Of a stretch of DNA of 5,964 nt, positions 1-4,695 are shown piece after piece; within the stretch, counting starts at the first letter, position 1; every line of letters starts with the position of its first letter. The position numbers and the translations under genes are program-made. The notes under the pieces were generated by a model, which was not told where the DNA came from, ran no database searches, and worked only from the letters and a program-made list of their open reading frames with translations. Origin of the DNA: FEN-987 sp049521055 (GTDB lineage: Archaea > Thermoproteota > Bathyarchaeia > 40CM-2-53-6); contig JBEKPE010000179.1 in assembly GCA_049521055.1 (NCBI GenBank), positions 1 through 5,964 on the forward strand, read 5' to 3'.

Positions 1-237
1 GCGAGCTTGTCGCTCCGACTTCGCCCCAGTACAGACCATTTTACCCGAGCTGAAGATCAAGGTGGTGGCCTTCGGATTCTTCAACCGAAATACTAAGCCG
101 GGAAATTGTTCAGGTCTATATTTGACGCCAGGGAATACGCGTACGATAGAGTTCAGGTCAATATTCTGATGGAGAGCACCTGTCGCGACCACGTTCTCGA
201 TATTGATGAACGTTCTCCTTCCGACACGAGATGCCAC
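1..237 (-). CDS. tbp: TATA-box-binding protein (TBP), N-terminal part, runs off the left edge
   Basis: TBP is the general archaeal transcription factor that binds and bends the TATA box and recruits TFB and RNA polymerase. The 79 residues present cover the first of its two saddle repeats. FINIENVVAT (10-19) is the first strand, and YRPEQFPGLVFRL (40-52) and TTLIFSSGKMVCTGAKS (58-74) are the signature core. F45 and F62 have the 17-residue spacing of the two DNA-intercalating phenylalanines of this repeat. The GTG start at 237 was chosen because conserved sequence begins about ten residues later and the TATA-like element at 276-281 would start transcription near 250, giving a short leader; the frame has no ATG before the conserved part. 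The second repeat lies outside the window. The opposite-strand open frame at 2-170 is its shadow. The family call is very secure; the exact start is not. Confidence 0.94.
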   Translation of the reverse strand, partial: MASRVGRRTFINIENVVATGALHQNIDLNSIVRVFPGVKYRPEQFPGLVFRLKNPKATTLIFSSGKMVCTGAKSERQAR

Positions 238-268
238 TCCAAAAACCCTTGATAAACGCCTGAAAGGC

Positions 269-445
269 TTACCACATATAAGCCCTAAGCCTAGAGAGGA
301 CGAACTCTTTGAATTCAGGATCCTCAACTAGACGGTCCATTAGGTAATTGATCTTTGACTCCTCCTCGTGCAGTTGCATAGCTGTTCTGATGTCCAGCGG
401 ACAGACGCACCGCGAGCAGAAAACACTACTAGACGAATTTGACTC
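269..445 (-). pseudogene. 3' remnant of an archaeal tyrosine integrase (zinc-knuckle tail)
   Basis: The frame is open from just after a TAA at 446-448 to a TAA at 269-271 and has no ATG, GTG or TTG before the ATG at residue Met of TAMQLHEEE. It contains FCSRCVCPLD, then TAMQLHEEESK and LMDRLVEDPEFKEF, ending in LRAYMW. From memory of the family, many archaeal XerC/D-like integrases end in a C-terminal Cys-x-x-Cys knuckle followed by PLD, a charged helix and a 'DPE' helix; the match is by motif, not by alignment. The catalytic domain with its Arg-His-Arg-Tyr residues is absent from the window. I infer the 3' end of a broken or excised element's integrase. The stop lies about 30 bases before the tbp start on the same strand. 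An alternative is a small standalone zinc protein starting from an unusual codon. Confidence 0.6.
276..281 (-). promoter_or_regulatory. Likely TATA box of tbp
   Basis: TTATAT on the minus strand is centred about 40 bases upstream of the GTG at 237. A start site about 26 bases downstream would fall near 250-252, leaving a leader of roughly 15 bases. It lies inside the last codons (Ala-Tyr-Met) of the integrase remnant, so the tbp promoter overlaps the 3' end of a mobile-element gene. Called from position and sequence only. Confidence 0.45.
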
Positions 446-540
446 TTAACGAGATACCCGTCGTCGTGGTCTAATGGCGCGGACACCTGAAATTGAACCG
501 TCCCTTTAGAGGCGTTTTGATGCCGACTTCCGGTCAGCCC

Positions 541-547
541 ATATTAA
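541..547 (+). promoter_or_regulatory. TATA-like element upstream of the 567-938 gene
   Basis: ATATTAA is centred about 23-25 bases upstream of the ATG at 567, the usual distance from an archaeal TATA box to the transcription start. This would make the mRNA nearly leaderless and favours ATG 567 over the GTG at 552, which would lie upstream of the predicted transcription start. Confidence 0.35.
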
Positions 548-566
548 CGGAGTGGTTATACGACTG

Positions 567-938
567 ATGCTGATTTTCTTGGAGATTCCAGTTACAATCT
601 ACACGCTAAATCATCAACTGATCTACGATTTACTTGGAGAGAGTAGGGGAAGGCTAGGTACGCGGAAGCAATTGACAAGTGACTTGGCTGTTAGGTACGA
701 CAGCTCCAAAATTAGAACGGCTTTCGGTCTTGCTGAAATGGTTCAGATAACGTTGATCGTAGCGGAAGGTATCACTGAAAGAGTTGGGGCGAGTCTTATC
801 GTCGATTGGCTGCTCAAGAAACTTAGCACGAAGGAAGCCCAAGTAACCAAGTTAGAAATCGACAAGGTTGCAGTGGAACTTGACGAAGACGAGATCAAGA
901 AAGCCGTGTTGGAGAGAATCACGAAGATAAGCCAGTAA
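567..938 (+). CDS. Small alpha/beta protein of unknown function, possibly an effector-associated domain
   Basis: This 123-residue protein has no motif that I can name with certainty. It reads as a compact alternating fold: a strand (PVTIYT, 8-13), a helix (NHQLIYDLLGE, 15-25), a strand (DLAVRYD, 39-45), a long amphipathic helix (VAEGITERVGASLIVDWLLKKL, about 65-86), a strand (KLEIDKVAVEL, 95-105) and an acidic final helix (DEDEIKKAVLERI, 106-118). There is no signal peptide or metal site, and the helix around 61-83 is not hydrophobic enough for a confident membrane segment. The order and length loosely recall the small 'effector-associated' adaptor domains described beside bacterial conflict proteins, but this is only a resemblance. 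ATG 567 was preferred because of the TATA-like element at 541-547; the frame also has a GTG at 552. It stands alone, upstream of other orphan plus-strand frames. That it is a gene is likely; the function is unknown. Confidence 0.7.
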   Translation: MLIFLEIPVTIYTLNHQLIYDLLGESRGRLGTRKQLTSDLAVRYDSSKIRTAFGLAEMVQITLIVAEGITERVGASLIVDWLLKKLSTKEAQVTKLEIDKVAVELDEDEIKKAVLERITKISQ

Positions 939-1115
939 AGTCCGTACGATCGCTTTGATACTTGAGTCATTTAGGATACTTAGTCGCTATGAGAAATATG
1001 GAATTTTCAAGCATCGTATAGTCCGTCTGAATGAGTTGGTGCGAACCTAGCAATTTGAATCGTCGTCGTTGCGCACCATTGATACCACACTCACACACAC
1101 AAAGCCCTTCGGTCA

Positions 1116-1310
1116 ATGATTTACGAACTGGGAAAGGAGCTTCAAACAACAGACTTTACTGATGAGCACGCAACCGAAGCAATGTTTTCCCGGTTGAAGC
1201 AGGACTTGCCTCTGCTAGTTCTGCTTGCTTCCTGTTGTTTCCTTGATGCAGTACGTCGCCGGTGCCTTGAGAAGATTGAAGAGCGAAGACAATCACACGT
1301 CCCGCTCTAA
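1116..1310 (+). CDS. Short hypothetical ORF, 64 residues
   Basis: The first half (MIYELGKELQTTDF, then EHATEAMFSRLKQDL) is charged and helix-like. It is followed by a hydrophobic stretch rich in Leu and Cys (PLLVLLASCCFLDAV, about 31-45) and a basic/acidic helix (RRRCLEKIEERRQ). This could be a small single-pass membrane or amphipathic protein. ATG 1116 is the first start after an in-frame TGA at 1080-1082. Beyond its TAA the same frame stays open to about 1410 and reads plausibly, so the stop at 1308-1310 may have broken a longer gene. A frame at 1225-1419 overlaps it and is equally hard to judge. I do not recognise a family. Confidence 0.35.
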   Translation: MIYELGKELQTTDFTDEHATEAMFSRLKQDLPLLVLLASCCFLDAVRRRCLEKIEERRQSHVPL

Positions 1311-1512
1311 TCCACTCATTACCTTTTCCCTATCGCGGTCCGTATCCTTCGAAATGCGGACGGACATGGCGAGAGTATTCATGAAATTACAATGGTTAGA
1401 GGTATGTGAACACGATTAGACCCACTACCACGACCGACAAGAACACCATGAATACACGTCTGTGTGCGCGCTATGGAAATCATCGCGTACCATTTGTGTG
1501 TCTGAATAGCAA
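1311..1512. other. No convincing gene; competing short frames
   Basis: Several short frames coexist here: the tail of the plus frame 1225-1419, a readthrough of the 1116 frame to about 1410, and a 29-codon minus frame at 1293-1382 whose start (MSVRISKDT) vaguely resembles a ribbon-helix-helix antitoxin. None has a ribosome site or enough length to be called. Upstream, 939-1115 has a 31-codon plus frame (TTG 955 to TAG 1050, RYEKYGIFKHRIVRLNELV) that reads like protein but has no ribosome site, and a short CA-rich run at about 1086-1102. Confidence 0.4.
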
Positions 1513-1860
1513 ATGGCTAAGAGTCACGGCTATAATGAACTTACGAGTAGTCAGTTAATCGGATCGCGATCGATGTTCATGGTAAAGTCTGATCCTGTCG
1601 CCATTGAGAAATGGCTCAAAAACCGATACAAACTCCTTTTCTTGAGAATTAACGAGAGGACTGACCATGCGTTTGCGATTGTAGATTTACCCGACTTGCC
1701 TCCGAATCTATTCGAACACCCTTCTGATTGTAAACTCTCCCTGAGCACGCCCCGCAAAGCCGAAAATGATTTCATCAGAATGACGGACTTCGACCAAGGT
1801 ACAACCTTCTTTAACAGTAATGGCTGGGAGAAACGCCTACTGGAAATCAAACGTAACTAA
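1513..1860 (+). CDS. Hypothetical protein, 115 residues
   Basis: ATG 1513 is the first start after an in-frame TAG at 1507-1509, so the N-terminus is well bounded. The composition is balanced and soluble: a basic region (DPVAIEKWLKNRYKLLFLRI, about 27-46), a strand-like core (HAFAIVDLPDLPPNLFEHP, about 52-70) and an acidic/aromatic C-terminal part (DFIRMTDFDQGTTFF, then GWEKRLLEIKRN). There is no signal peptide, membrane segment or Cys-His metal cluster. The long antisense frame at 1551-1850 is rich in Ser and Leu and looks like a shadow. There is no obvious Shine-Dalgarno sequence; a leaderless transcript is possible. I do not recognise a family, and the neighbours on both sides are also orphans. 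Confidence 0.55.
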   Translation: MAKSHGYNELTSSQLIGSRSMFMVKSDPVAIEKWLKNRYKLLFLRINERTDHAFAIVDLPDLPPNLFEHPSDCKLSLSTPRKAENDFIRMTDFDQGTTFFNSNGWEKRLLEIKRN

Positions 1861-1995
1861 TCGACCAAAAGTTCACAGCTAGTCATCATCCTTTTCTTGC
1901 ATATGAACCGAGGTTTGCTTGCAGCGAGAGCTTAGCTTACCCCGAATTGAAGCATCCTCCTTAGTGGTCAGGTACCCCACAATCTCAACTTATCC

Positions 1996-2172
1996 TTAAT
2001 TTGTTTGGGTGTCATCATTTTCTGTGTCACCTTTCTTCTCAAAAGAATCTCCAAGCCACCGCCCAACCGCCATACAAAATGTGTTGTCCTCGGTTTCCAT
2101 GTGTTGGTGTGGACCTTCATATTCTTTGCAGCTTGCGACCTGAACATACTTACGCTGCTTCGCTGCACTCAA
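1996..2172 (-). CDS. Short protein of 58 residues behind a strong Shine-Dalgarno site
   Basis: Three frames are open across this stretch (plus 2005-2364, minus 1968-2168 and this one). This one is preferred: the minus strand is purine-rich, codons begin with G often as in real genes, and a GGGAGGA ribosome site at 2182-2188 sits nine bases before the TTG at 2172. The protein is hydrophilic: SAAKQRKYVQVASCKEYE, then HMETEDNTFCMAVGRWLGD, ending in a charged tail (FEKKGDTENDDTQTN). There is no membrane segment and no metal cluster. The frame is open upstream to 2310, including SEFCSICNVQTDQK with a Cys-x-x-Cys, but has no start there, so it could be the 3' end of a longer, broken gene. Function unknown. 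Confidence 0.45.
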   Translation of the reverse strand: MSAAKQRKYVQVASCKEYEGPHQHMETEDNTFCMAVGRWLGDSFEKKGDTENDDTQTN

Positions 2173-2181
2173 CGTGCTAGT

Positions 2182-2188
2182 TCCTCCC
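2182..2188 (-). promoter_or_regulatory. Shine-Dalgarno site deciding the TTG 2172 start
   Basis: GGGAGGA matches the core complement of the archaeal 16S rRNA 3' end (CCUCC). It is nine bases from TTG 2172, and thirteen from the competing GTG at 2168 in another frame. Confidence 0.4.
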
Positions 2189-2349
2189 GAATCTGCGCTA
2201 CAACCAAGAAAGATAACCTGAACAACCTTCTGATTCGAAGTAACTCTCCGGCCTCTTCTGGTTTTCTGGTCAGTCTGTACATTGCATATAGAACAGAACT
2301 CACTACGCTGTCATGGAAGAAAAGGTTCTTCGATGAGCTGGCAGTTAAC

Positions 2350-2640
2350 AGACGAAAAAGCTGATAGACATGAGCTATCAAGTTAACGTTACCCTCCACC
2401 CGCAGTGACAGTACCTGGGCGAAGTCGTGGCATTCTGGCCGAGCCACACCGTGATCCACCAAACGAGCGATACCTCGATCTCCCGTAACTGCCAGGTTTC
2501 CCTTCTCTGAGCATTTGAAATGTTTGGCTGAACGCGATTCGTGGATTAGGTTTCTGGTGGCAGTTTCATTCGTCTGTATCGCTAAAATGCCGCGAATAGC
2601 TTCTTGGTAAGTCAGTGATGCTTGGTGACAACTAGCTTCC
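2350..2640 (-). pseudogene. Coding-like fragment without a start codon
   Basis: Within a minus frame open from 2768 to 2169, this middle part has a protein-like composition and G-rich first codon positions: YQEAIRGILAIQTNE, then SAKHFKCSEKGNLAVTGD, RGIARLVDHGVARPE and HDFAQVLSLRVEGN. The frame's upstream part (2641-2768) is antisense to the coiled-coil plus gene, and its downstream part turns Ser/Leu-rich, so only the middle looks real. There is no ATG, GTG or TTG between the edge of that antisense part and the protein-like section. I infer a gene fragment cut at both ends. I do not recognise the family; it could also be a fortuitous open frame. Confidence 0.27.
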
Positions 2641-2867
2641 ACGAAATTGATGCGAAAATAAAGGTTTTGGCAAAATGGGAAAAAGAAGCAGATACTTTGT
2701 ATGAGGCTAAATGCGAACGACTCAGAGATGAGATCTCGAAGATGGGCGCAGCGCTCGGAGTAACTCAAGAGGAACTTGATGCAGCAATTAAGGAAGCGAA
2801 ATCAAGCGTAGCTCCAGGCCAAGCTAGGGCTTTAGTGGCGCTTGAGCCCCGACGCCTGCGTGAGTAA
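2622..2867 (+). CDS. Small coiled-coil protein, possibly truncated at its 3' end
   Basis: The 81-residue frame starts at TTG 2622, with GTG 2625 just behind it. Residues 7-60 form one long, highly charged helix suited to a coiled coil: EIDAKIKVLAKWEKEADTL, then LRDEISKMGAALGVTQEEL and DAAIKEAKSS. There is no membrane segment or catalytic motif; such proteins are often structural or binding partners. After residue 62 the composition changes abruptly (APGQARALVALEPRRLRE), and this tail is antisense to the anchored tail of the minus-strand gene at 2765-3148. I infer that the original C-terminus was lost and the frame runs by chance into the neighbour. No promoter stands out. Gene identity unknown; that the helical part is coding is likely. 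Confidence 0.55.
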   Translation: MVTTSFHEIDAKIKVLAKWEKEADTLYEAKCERLRDEISKMGAALGVTQEELDAAIKEAKSSVAPGQARALVALEPRRLRE

Positions 2868-3148
2868 ATGGCAATGGCCACTCCCGCTCCAATGATTACC
2901 AGACCCGCAATCTCTGCGGAGGTATTAGCTCCCGCGGGCGCAGGACTTGAAGCATAGTAAACGTCTATGCTTTGAGGATGGGTCATGAAGTTCATCATCT
3001 TCGCGAACTGTTCCAGCGTCTGATTGGACACCGTTGGCTCGTCCTCAATAAGCACGGCCGTCGTGCAGCCCGAACAAACTTGAACTGGACTCGACACTAT
3101 CAAAATGCTTTGTTCTGACAGGGCTGGGCCAACCTGGCATATCTTACG
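2765..3148 (-). pseudogene. C-terminal part of a secreted, membrane-anchored protein
   Basis: The minus frame is open from just after a TAA at 3149-3151 to a TGA at 2765-2767; its only usable start is TTG 3103 (112 residues), and it has no signal peptide. Counting from there, VQVCSGCTTAVLIEDE (7-22) has a Cys-x-x-Cys pair. Residues 53-61 are a Ser/Pro/Ala-rich spacer, AEIAGLVIIGAGVAIAIY (63-80) is a single membrane helix and RRRR (82-85) is a basic stop. Helix plus Arg cluster at the extreme C-terminus is the layout of archaeal surface-protein sorting tails (PGF/PEF-CTERM-like, by layout only). A true tail would stop there, yet the frame runs on 27 residues antisense to the coiled-coil gene, so the native stop seems lost. 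N-terminus also missing: a relic cut at both ends. Confidence 0.5.
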
Positions 3149-3273
3149 TTAACACCAGAGAGTACGAAGCTGCAACCGGAATCATGCGGAGGTTCGGACA
3201 GCAATGGTTAGCCCGAGACTGTTTACAAGAGCTAGAACAACACGAAACCAGGATGGATGTTCTCGGCCCGTAG
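3107..3273 (+). pseudogene. 3' fragment of an unknown gene
   Basis: This plus frame, open from 3056 to the TAG at 3271-3273, reads like a soluble protein from about 3107: FVLTGLGQPGISYVNTRE, then AATGIMRRFGQQWLARD and LQELEQHETRMDVLGP. The plus strand is purine-rich here, whereas the antisense frame is Cys/Ser-rich, supporting plus-strand coding. The only ATG in the early part is at 3184, giving just 29 residues; no GTG or TTG lies upstream, so the 5' end is probably lost at the border with the minus-strand anchored-protein fragment. No family recognised. Confidence 0.32.
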
Positions 3274-3383
3274 TCTAGCCCGTTTTGGACGGACACTATA
3301 ACGTTAACTTGCTCGTTCCCGTTGTTATGAATGACACATGGCACTAGACGGGCATGTATATTCATCAGTATAGAAGGCCGCAC
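3274..3383 (-). pseudogene. Possible fragment of a secreted beta-sandwich protein
   Basis: In the minus frame starting at GTG 3383, the piece HNNGNEQVNVIVSVQNG is reminiscent of the alternating strands of extracellular immunoglobulin-like domains, where 'NNGN-x-x-V-x-V-x-V' patterns are common. Past about 3260 the same frame becomes Cys/Ser-rich and looks antisense. It may belong to the same lost surface-protein gene as the anchored tail at 2765-3148, but in-between sequence reads on the other strand. Weak call. Confidence 0.22.
3357..3362 (+). promoter_or_regulatory. TATA-like element for the ribbon-helix-helix gene
   Basis: TATATT would place transcription start near 3385, about 25 bases before the TTG at 3411. 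It falls just inside the longer frame from ATG 3354, which argues against that ATG being the true start. Confidence 0.35.
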
Positions 3384-3410
3384 TTGATTTCAAGTAGGGT
3401 TGATTTGGGC

Positions 3411-3554
3411 TTGGGTAAAGTGTACATAGTGCTTTCAGACGAGGTTGAGCGGCGACTGCGAATTGAGATTGTGAAGAGACTCGGTGGCAAGAAAGGCAAT
3501 CTTGGCGCCGCCATAGAACTCGCTGTCAAAGACTGGCTGAAAAAGGCACCCTAG
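3411..3554 (+). CDS. Small ribbon-helix-helix (CopG/Arc-like) DNA-binding protein
   Basis: At 47 residues this has the full size and layout of an archaeal ribbon-helix-helix regulator, a fold that dimerises and inserts a paired strand into the DNA major groove. GKVYIVLSDEVERRLR (2-17) gives the DNA-contacting strand and first helix. GGKKGNLGAAIELAVKDWL (25-43) gives the turn and second helix. Such proteins are often antitoxins or autoregulators. The frame is open to ATG 3354, but the residues before 3411 do not look like the family. A GGTTGAT ribosome site at 3399-3405 and the TATA-like element at 3357 favour TTG 3411; TTG 3405 is also possible. No toxin frame follows: the next gene downstream is a small putative zinc protein, 116 bases away. 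Fold likely, target unknown. Confidence 0.68.
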   Translation: MGKVYIVLSDEVERRLRIEIVKRLGGKKGNLGAAIELAVKDWLKKAP

Positions 3555-3606
3555 CACTCTGATCCAGAACGCAAATTGCGGTCAATCTGCGCACAACCGC
3601 GACCAG

Positions 3607-3638
3607 AATAAGGCTATTGGGTAAGCAATAACGCTATT
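3607..3638 (+). repeat. Two near-identical 12-bp direct repeats upstream of the 3671 gene
   Basis: AATAAGGCTATT (3607-3618) and AATAACGCTATT (3627-3638) differ at one base and start 20 bases apart, close to two turns of the helix. Each is itself nearly palindromic (AATA....TATT). They end 32 bases before ATG 3671, a fitting place for a regulator's paired binding site. The adjacent ribbon-helix-helix protein is a natural candidate to bind them, by inference only. Confidence 0.5.
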
Positions 3639-3670
3639 CAGCAGCTTCCCAGTGTGTCAGAACGATTCGT

Positions 3671-3889
3671 ATGAAAGACCTAAAAGAAATCGACTGCCAG
3701 CACGGAGGGTGCGGAGAAAAGATTCGGGCGCTTCGTCCTGAAGGCTATTCTAGGTGGGACTATCAGAAACCGAACGACTCGACCAAATACAAGGAAGAAC
3801 GTTATTCATGCAAATCTCACCACGAAACGACCGTCTACTGGACTGCGCCAGAGCTACCCATCCTTTGGCGAAATCAGCCTGAGAACTGA
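3671..3889 (+). CDS. Small putative zinc-binding protein, 72 residues
   Basis: The protein carries C9 and C14 (CQHGGC, with H11 between) and, 33 residues later, C47 and H50/H51 (SCKSHH), a spacing compatible with a single zinc site closing a small domain. Between them is a basic, aromatic stretch (IRALRPEGYSRWDYQK, 18-33), and the C-terminus is aromatic (TTVYWTAPELPILW). There is no signal peptide or membrane helix. ATG 3671 is the first start after an in-frame TAA at 3629-3631. It could bind nucleic acid or act as a small adaptor, but I do not recognise a family. It follows the ribbon-helix-helix gene in the same direction and has its own repeat-bearing upstream region, so the two may be regulated together. 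Confidence 0.62.
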   Translation: MKDLKEIDCQHGGCGEKIRALRPEGYSRWDYQKPNDSTKYKEERYSCKSHHETTVYWTAPELPILWRNQPEN

Positions 3890-4415
3890 TGGGAAGATCC
3901 CTAAGTCCCGACATGTAACAAAGCTTTGGAAGCCCCTAGAACGTGGCGATGAAGAGGAGGCCGAATAGAATGGTAACCGTTCGCAGCTTCATTCCCATCC
4001 ACTCGTATATCGCGGAAGTTAGAATCAGTGAAAAAGCATGGTTGAGTTTAACGTTTCTCGTTTTGCCAGTTGCACGAGCGCAAGCGCCGTGATGTGTGGG
4101 CATCAGACGAGTCGACCGGAAGATCTTAAATGCAAATCCCAGAGATTCGAAAGGGGAACAGAGTTGAATCATGCCGCTTGTTTGCGATGCGTTGAAAGCT
4201 GGCTGATGTCTAGGAACCGAGTTAGTATTACGCCTCCCATCCCCGGCTCCAAACAAAATGTCGAATTGCATTTCCTGACTCTATCTCTGAGAGTCTGAAG
4301 CAGCATCGACCATTATGCGGTTAGACATCCAGGACAAAAAGACGAATGTGCCGCGCCCCACCAATGAATTTCCATCTGCTATCCGTCTCCTTTTCAGGCT
4401 CTGAGCTACGTCAGT
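3890..4415. other. Stretch without a convincing gene
   Basis: Several weak frames compete. On minus, 3936-3998 encodes only MGMKLRTVTILFGLLFIATF, which looks like a signal peptide or tiny membrane peptide ending at a TAG. On plus, 3949-4092 (47 codons) ends in a hydrophobic stretch and ARAQAP, like a signal peptide with nothing behind it. Plus 4038-4298 (86 codons) has scattered Cys and His (CGHQ, CLRC) but an uneven composition. Plus 4315-4404 (29 codons, MRLDIQDKKTNVPRPTNEF) could be the start of a truncated gene. None has a clear ribosome site. The most economical reading is decayed sequence between the zinc-protein gene and the toxin-antitoxin promoter. Confidence 0.45.
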
Positions 4416-4426
4416 AAAGTTTAAAG
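4416..4426 (+). promoter_or_regulatory. BRE/TATA-like promoter of the toxin-antitoxin operon
   Basis: AAAGTTTAAAG has a purine-rich start and a TTTAAA core centred near 4422. Transcription would begin near 4448-4450, inside the right arm of the inverted repeat and just before the antitoxin start codons. Confidence 0.5.
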
Positions 4427-4429
4427 ACA

Positions 4430-4452
4430 GTACTACCTGAACCAAGTAGTAC
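4430..4452 (+). promoter_or_regulatory. Inverted repeat, likely autoregulatory operator of vapBC
   Basis: GTACTAC (4430-4436) and GTAGTAC (4446-4452) are perfect 7-base inverted arms around nine bases, so arm centres are 16 bases apart. The repeat overlaps the predicted transcription start, where a bound repressor would block initiation. AbrB-type antitoxins, alone or with toxin, commonly repress their own operon through such sites. The function is inferred from position and symmetry. Confidence 0.5.
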
Positions 4453-4464
4453 GTGAAGCTTGCC

Positions 4465-4695
4465 ATGACGCAAGAAGTGGTAGTAACCCGGAAAGGGCAG
4501 ACTACGATTCCCATCGAACTCCGCAGGAAATACAAGGTAGAAGAAGGGTCGAGAATGCAAGTCCTCGACACTGGTGATGGTATTTTGTTGAAGCCAAAAT
4601 TCTCGTTCTTCGACATGATTGGCGCCGACGCCAAGGTCGCGACAACCAAGGAGATGAAGACCCTGCTGGACAAGTTGCGAGAGGAAGATGCCTAA
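4465..4695 (+). CDS. vapB: AbrB/SpoVT-type antitoxin (VapB)
   Basis: This 76-residue protein is the antitoxin partner of the PIN nuclease that overlaps it. EVVVTRKGQTTIPIELRRK (4-22) is the signature of the swapped-hairpin AbrB DNA-binding domain, continued by YKVEEGSRMQVLDTGDG and ILLKPK (to about 46). The C-terminal part (FSFFDMIGADAK, then KEMKTLLDKLREEDA) is the usual acidic, helical toxin-binding tail that blocks the nuclease site. ATG 4465 is chosen as the start; GTG 4453 in the same frame would add four residues and would suit a leaderless message. The ATG of vapC lies inside its last codons, so the pair is translationally coupled. A TATA-like element and an inverted repeat directly upstream point to autorepression. 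Family assignment is secure. Confidence 0.9.
   Translation: MTQEVVVTRKGQTTIPIELRRKYKVEEGSRMQVLDTGDGILLKPKFSFFDMIGADAKVATTKEMKTLLDKLREEDA

Noticed and set aside
2..170. Plus-strand frame open at the left edge, reading plausibly as protein
   Set aside because: It is exactly antisense to the tbp coding region, which has unmistakable TBP motifs.
460..551. A complete tRNA gene on plus
   Set aside because: Only the acceptor/D-arm half can be drawn; there is no U at the position before the anticodon, no T-arm and no pairing acceptor strand.
1086..1102. CA-rich microsatellite-like run
   Set aside because: Short and interrupted; no sign of function.
1678..1715. Walker-A-like GGKSGKST on the minus strand
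   Set aside because: The glycine spacing is wrong for GxxxxGK[ST], and the frame (1551-1850) is Ser/Leu-rich antisense of a better plus gene.
2005..2364. Plus ORF of 119 codons with hydrophobic stretches
   Set aside because: Phe/Leu-rich composition typical of an antisense frame; the purine-rich minus strand with a ribosome site is the better candidate.
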